Source: Parus major
Lineage: Eukaryota; Chordata; Aves; Passeriformes; Paridae
Length of the DNA: 64,000 nt
Direction of reading: 5' to 3'
Assembly (NCBI RefSeq): GCF_001522545.3
Contig: NC_031768.1
Location: forward strand, 85,246,457 to 85,310,456
Positions within the stretch are counted from its first letter, which is position 1. Every line of letters starts with the position of its first letter. Position numbers and translations under genes: made by a program. Under the pieces are notes generated by a model, which saw only the letters and a program-made list of their open reading frames with translations, was not told where the DNA came from and searched no databases. Positions 60,601 through 64,000 of this stretch are shown here, piece after piece.

Positions 60601-63597
60601 TTCACAAAACAGAGTCAAGATCACTTCCAAAAAGCCTTTTGAGAAGGTATTTACTGTCAACAATGAGAACAGGCTCCTGCTGCAGCAGACTCCCCTTCCA
60701 GAGGTCCCCGGGAAATACAGCCTCACAATGAATGGCAGTGGATGTGTATTTTTGCAAGTAAATGTCTGCCTTCTTCTTCATTGTGTCTCACATTTTGCAT
60801 ACAAGATAGCCATTGTTTTGATGATTTTCTAGCTGACTTTTATTTATTTTTCCTTATTGCTTGATTTCCCTAAACTATTTAAATACTCTTTTCCCCATCC
60901 CACATTCTGACTCCTGGGAGTTCTGGCATGCAAAAAGAATCCTTTCTGATCAACATCTGGTTTCTTTCTGGGAGGTGACTCTGGGTACAAGCACCTTGAT
61001 TTTTAAAGAGTATACATCTTATGTGTTCGTCTTTGATGTAAGCAAGGATCTTCCACTTAAAACGAAGTGCAACATTGCCAGAAAAACTCACTAAGTCTGA
61101 CATTTGTTTTTTCAGAATGCAAAGAAAATTTTGACATTCTTGAACAAAAAGGTATTTCCTCTTCCAGGCAGCACTGAGATACAATATTCACCTTCCAGAG
61201 GGATCCTTTGGATTTCTGCTTTCAGTAGAGACATCAAATGCTTCCTGCCCACAGGACAGACCAGCAAAATTTGATATTGTCCTCATAAGCAGGTAATGTG
61301 CCACCAGCAAACCAGCTGTGCAGATGACAGGACACACAGAGAGCACTGCTGTGTGTTTTCACTTCAGCTTATGAAGTCAAGAACCACAAGCTGATGATAT
61401 CAGCCTGTAAGACACAGTATCCCAGAAGACCGCTGACAGGGTACTCTGTTGTTTCAGCTACACGGGGAAACGTAGCAGCTCCAACATGCTCATTATTGAT
61501 GTCAAGATGCTCTCTGGCTTTGTTCCTGTTAAGTCTTCCCTGGATAAGGTAAACTTAGAGGAGGGAGGCTAAAATTACTCCCCACAGGGACAGAGGAGAA
61601 AACCAGAGGCATGGTTAAGAACCATTCAGCCACAGACTGTGTGAAGGGTTTGCATGGCTGCACTGCTCATTACTGGGTGGAGGGAATGCCCTCCAGGGAA
61701 CTTCAAACACACAGACCCTCCTGTATTTGAAACTAGGAAGGGTTTCAGCTCAAGCCTGAGCAGCTGGGAGCTGCAACCAGGAGCTGGCATTGCCTGGGAG
61801 GAGAAAGGGTGGGAAACCTCTGAGACTAGATCTGAAACATAGATCACACCAGTCAGGCAGAATTCCCCAAGTGAATTGCAGTGACTTGTGCATTTGGAAA
61901 GAGCTCATACCCCCAACTAAGTCAAGTGGTAGGTTTTCGTCCATTCTTTCAATCTATTCAGCAAGGTTTGGACTCAAAAAGTCAGCTACCAGCCCCTGAA
62001 ACTTGACTAGGAGAAGAATGAATACCACAGACATGCAGCAATAGGGTCTGAAGTAGCATTTGTTTTGTAATATTTTACAAATATAATTATCTTGATTTTC
62101 TTGTTTTGAAGCTCATTGACAGTCATACAGTGATGCAAGTAGAAAACAAGAAAAATCACGTCCTCTTTTATCTGCAAAATGTAAGTTCTGGTTACTGTCT
62201 ATTTGATTTTCACAAAGGATGGAAACAGCATGTAATAGGTATGAATCTATATGAATATATGAATATGAATATACCCTATATGGTGCATATATCATGTTTT
62301 CTTCCTCAACAGTTTTCTACTGTAATCATTAAGCTGCTTACTTTTCAAACTGCATGTAACATCCCAACCTTCCAAACAGCTTCAAACTGATACTTCTCCT
62401 ACCAGCAACCAAAAAACCCAAAAAATTAATTTTAAAAAGCACATTTAAATTAATCAAAATTCTTTCTCCTTTCAGTCAAAAGCAGATAAATGCCTAAAAA
62501 GAGGTTCCCTTGTGTGTATGTCTCTTTGGTAGGCTTCTTATAAACCTCAATCTTGCCAACAGGACAGGAAACACTGCTTTCATTCTCCTCTGGAAAGATT
62601 TTCTTTGCTTCTCTTACACTAGATCATTGCAAAATTTTACCTGTAATCTAATCCCTGAATCCCTGAATTTATTCAGTAAACAGTTTGCTCAGGGCACTAA
62701 CAGAAGCCAATATCCCAGTGCTGTAAATTGACTCCCAGTTTCTTGGTGACACATAATGTCCATGTCTGAAATGGGAGTGATTGGAAAACCAGCCTTTATC
62801 ATCCTGACCATTGGCAGACCCTGGAAAATTAAACTCAGTGCCTCTGGACAATTTCCCCACATCTGGCGACTGGATATGCAATAATTACAGAATTGGGTGA
62901 TACAAGCAGGACAGAAAATCTATTAACTTTTCAGCTCAGTTTCACTTCGGACTCTCCAAACACGTTTAGATAATGGCTGTGCCATATCTGTAGGTGTGGT
63001 ATTTGGAATATGCAGCCTGTCAGTTACCACCCTTGTCTGCTCTAGATGGTGCTGTACAGATAACAAGACTTGTCATCTCTGACCTTCCATTCCAGATCTC
63101 ACAGAAGAAAAGGAAAGAAATCACTTTCTCAGTTGAGCAGGACTTTGTAGTGAGCCACCCCAAGCCAGCTGCTGTGCAGATCTATGACTACTATGAAACA
63201 GGTGTGTCTTTGGTTTGAACCAGTGTGAAGGGTGGGAGAGGGACAGGGACAGCAGAACAGCATGCCTGAACCAGCCCTGCTGCCACCAGCACTCCTCTGA
63301 ACTCCATCAGTACTTGAATCTAGGGCCAGGGGAGAGACTCATTTCACTTTATTGACCTTGGTCTCATGCCCAAGGTGACCAACAGGCATGACTAGAAAAT
63401 TATGAAAATACATGCACCAGAGTAAAGGACATTTCAAGGATCTCCAGTTTAAGCATGCATAGGTTATATCCACCTCCAGGGAAAGGCACAAGAAGTGTTC
63501 TCCAGGGTAACAAGAATATTTCTATTCTTCTCCAGAAGAGTATGCTGTTGCTCAATACTCATCACCTTGCAAAGAGGTTGCTGCAGAAATGGACTAA
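39627..63597 (+). CDS. OVST: Gene 2: ovostatin (ovomacroglobulin), 35 coding exons, 1455 aa
   Basis: Secreted A2M-family protease trap, the egg-white ovostatin of birds. Thirty-five exons join in phase at GT-AG sites; coding length is 4368 nt including TAA, with no internal stop. Recognised as ovostatin from long stretches that I recall as near-identical to the hen protein, such as [35 protein letters not shown] and [15 protein letters not shown]. Domains: signal peptide (1 to about 17), MG1-MG6 (about 22-661), bait (662 to about 722), MG7/CUB, thioester domain with GCGEQ at 960-964, CUB remainder, and receptor-binding domain (about 1306-1455). Hen ovostatin is known to lack the thioester cysteine, but here it is present, as reported for duck. 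It is co-oriented with and downstream of gene 1. Assignment to OVST rather than a close paralogue rests on sequence recognition; a tree would confirm it. Confidence 0.93.
40196..46209 (+). CDS. OVST: Gene 2 exons 2-9: MG1-MG3 domains
   Basis: Exons: 40196-40379, 40711-40867, 41985-42037, 42921-42941, 43981-44149, 44727-44811, 45626-45737, 46095-46209 (184, 157, 53, 21, 169, 85, 112, 115 nt); residues about 22-320. Landmarks are [30 protein letters not shown], the 7-residue exon [25 protein letters not shown] and [12 protein letters not shown]. Several N-glycosylation sequons (NET, NTT, NKT, NVT, NHS) fit a heavily glycosylated egg-white protein. Four cysteines in exons 8-9 surround the interchain-disulfide position of A2M. 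Confidence 0.94.
46416..51384 (+). CDS. OVST: Gene 2 exons 10-16: MG4-MG6 domains
   Basis: Exons: 46416-46525, 47683-47841, 48191-48418, 48740-48797, 49281-49426, 50505-50654, 51214-51384 (110, 159, 228, 58, 146, 150, 171 nt); residues about 321-661. Landmarks are [56 protein letters not shown], the intact family motif [14 protein letters not shown] in exon 15, and [12 protein letters not shown] before the bait. Confidence 0.94.
50845..51155 (-). mobile_element. CR1 LINE internal fragment, antisense
   Basis: Contains TGCCATCAGCAAACTTGCTGAGGGTAG, ATCCAGATCATCAATGAAGATA, CAGTACTGGAGTACCCTGTGG and ACATCACTAGT, in the order of the reverse-complement CR1 ORF2 region. It sits in intron 15 of gene 2 and is the only clear CR1 in that gene. 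It ends about 60 bases before the exon 16 acceptor. Confidence 0.85.
51688..52486 (+). CDS. OVST: Gene 2 exons 17-18: bait region
   Basis: Exon 17 is 51688-51820 (133 nt) and exon 18 is 52390-52486 (97 nt); residues 662 to about 738. After [18 protein letters not shown] the variable bait of 42 residues runs from A680 to T721, and the conserved core resumes at [12 protein letters not shown]. The bait has six basic residues (R685, R686, K703, R710, R715, R716) including two Arg-Arg pairs, plus Tyr, Phe-poor Val/Ala segments and His-His. This offers sites to trypsin-like enzymes in particular. Both exons are longer than in gene 1 (by 12 and 6 nt). Confidence 0.92.
52991..55621 (+). CDS. OVST: Gene 2 exons 19-23: MG7 and first CUB segment
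   Basis: Exons: 52991-53219, 53782-53905, 54231-54349, 54793-54844, 55538-55621 (229, 124, 119, 52, 84 nt); residues about 738-940. Landmarks are [58 protein letters not shown] and RTLLVE/PEGIRRE. Exons 20 and 21 are each one codon shorter than in gene 1. Confidence 0.94.
53523..53542. repeat. 20-bp perfect palindrome
   Basis: CCTTTTCCTTAAGGAAAAGG equals its own reverse complement, in intron 19 of gene 2, about 300 bases after the donor. It has no spacer and no neighbouring U-tract, so it is not a terminator. Function unknown. Confidence 0.9.
56500..59974 (+). CDS. OVST: Gene 2 exons 24-29: thioester domain
   Basis: Exons: 56500-56676, 57179-57260, 57736-57892, 58300-58374, 59338-59503, 59754-59974 (177, 82, 157, 75, 166, 221 nt); residues about 941-1233. 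The thioester motif PFGCGEQNM is intact, with GCGEQ at 56556-56570, C961 encoded by TGT at 56559-56561 and Q964. Downstream helices: [34 protein letters not shown]...[21 protein letters not shown] and [16 protein letters not shown]...[12 protein letters not shown]. Exon lengths are identical to gene 1 across the whole domain. Confidence 0.95.
60542..63597 (+). CDS. OVST: Gene 2 exons 30-35: CUB remainder and receptor-binding domain, to the stop
   Basis: Exons: 60542-60757, 61168-61292, 61458-61548, 62112-62180, 63096-63201, 63536-63597 (216, 125, 91, 69, 106, 62 nt to TAA at 63595-63597); residues about 1234-1455. Landmarks are [69 protein letters not shown] and [19 protein letters not shown]. 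The receptor-binding helix reads PVKSSLDK: K1372 is kept but the second LRP1-type lysine position is D1376, with lysine at the next residue. Confidence 0.94.
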
Positions 63598-64000
63598 GGA
63601 TTCAAAAAGGTAAGTGAAAGTCAGAAAATTAGAAGGTAAGAAAGTGAAGTATAAAACAGCAAGAGCAGAGTGAGCTGAACAGGAACTATTCTCAAAGAAA
63701 CAAAGTCTTCATGAGGCTTCTCAGAGAGCAGGCAGAGACAGTGGCCAGATCCTGTCCCTTGACACCAGTGGAATCCAAGTGGGGACCACATCACTGTTCA
63801 TGGGGAGAGCTCAGCTTCTAGAATAAAAGTCTAAGTGCAGAATAATGGAAAGACTGCAAAATACCTTCAAAGTTTCCTCAGAAGCACAGATATGTAGCAA
63901 AGAACCATTTACCTTTGGCTATCCTTGAAAGACTTCCCTCTGGAGCCTATGCTTCCCAGGCCTAAGCAAGGTTTTCCACATAGAATAACAGAAACTTTTT
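63598..64000 (+). other. OVST: Gene 2 3' UTR, probable splice donor and following sequence
   Basis: Twelve bases after the stop codon lies AAAAAG/GTAAGT (63609/63610), a strong donor. The rest of the window is then either a 3' UTR intron or, if unspliced, direct 3' UTR. A candidate poly(A) signal lies at 63822. No coding exon is visible. Confidence 0.5.
63822..63827 (+). promoter_or_regulatory. OVST: Candidate poly(A) signal of gene 2
   Basis: AATAAA 225 bases after the stop codon. Weak acceptors lie upstream (TTGACACCAG ending at 63769), so a short terminal exon ending near 63845 is possible. A more distal signal beyond the window cannot be excluded. Confidence 0.4.

Noticed and set aside
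1..64000. CRISPR arrays, tRNA/rRNA genes, operons, prokaryotic promoters or terminators
   Set aside because: None seen. Exon structure, introns and CR1 elements show vertebrate nuclear DNA, where such prokaryotic features are not expected.

Overview
The window is vertebrate nuclear DNA, most likely from a bird. It has long genes made of many short exons with GT-AG introns, is CpG-poor, and carries several CR1 LINE fragments with the avian-style ATTCTGTGATTCT-type 3' end. It holds two complete, intact genes of the alpha-2-macroglobulin (A2M) family in head-to-tail tandem on the + strand. No bacterial, CRISPR, phage or tRNA/rRNA features were seen.

Gene 1 (about 1.3-30.8 kb) encodes an ovostatin-like/A2M-like protease inhibitor of 1449 residues in 35 coding exons. 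A probable non-coding 3' exon follows, with a poly(A) signal at 30792. Gene 2 (about 39.6-63.6 kb) encodes 1455 residues in 35 coding exons and is recognisable as ovostatin (egg-white ovomacroglobulin). I reconstructed both genes exon by exon. Every splice junction is GT-AG, the phase is kept throughout, and there are no internal stops or frameshifts. All 35 exon boundaries correspond between the two genes, and 24 of 35 exons have identical coding length, so they are tandem duplicates.

Layout: 1-1297 is upstream DNA with an old CR1 copy. 1308-30187 is the gene 1 coding span; its introns hold a 138-base assembly gap inside a period-8 CT repeat, five CR1 fragments and some microsatellites. 30820-39459 is intergenic DNA with one clear CR1 3' end and no gene I can support. 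39460 is a TATA box for gene 2. 39627-63597 is the gene 2 coding span. 63610-64000 is DNA after the stop exon with a candidate poly(A) signal.

Both proteins should be secreted, cysteine-rich trap inhibitors. A protease cuts the bait region, the thioester (GCGEQ in both) is released, the molecule closes around the protease, and the C-terminal receptor-binding domain is exposed. The two genes differ most in the bait: gene 2 has many basic cleavage sites and gene 1 almost none, so they probably trap different proteases. I found no wholly new system. The points most worth checking are the intact thioester in this ovostatin, the very different baits, a damaged conserved motif in MG6 of gene 1, and incomplete LRP1-type lysine pairs in both proteins.
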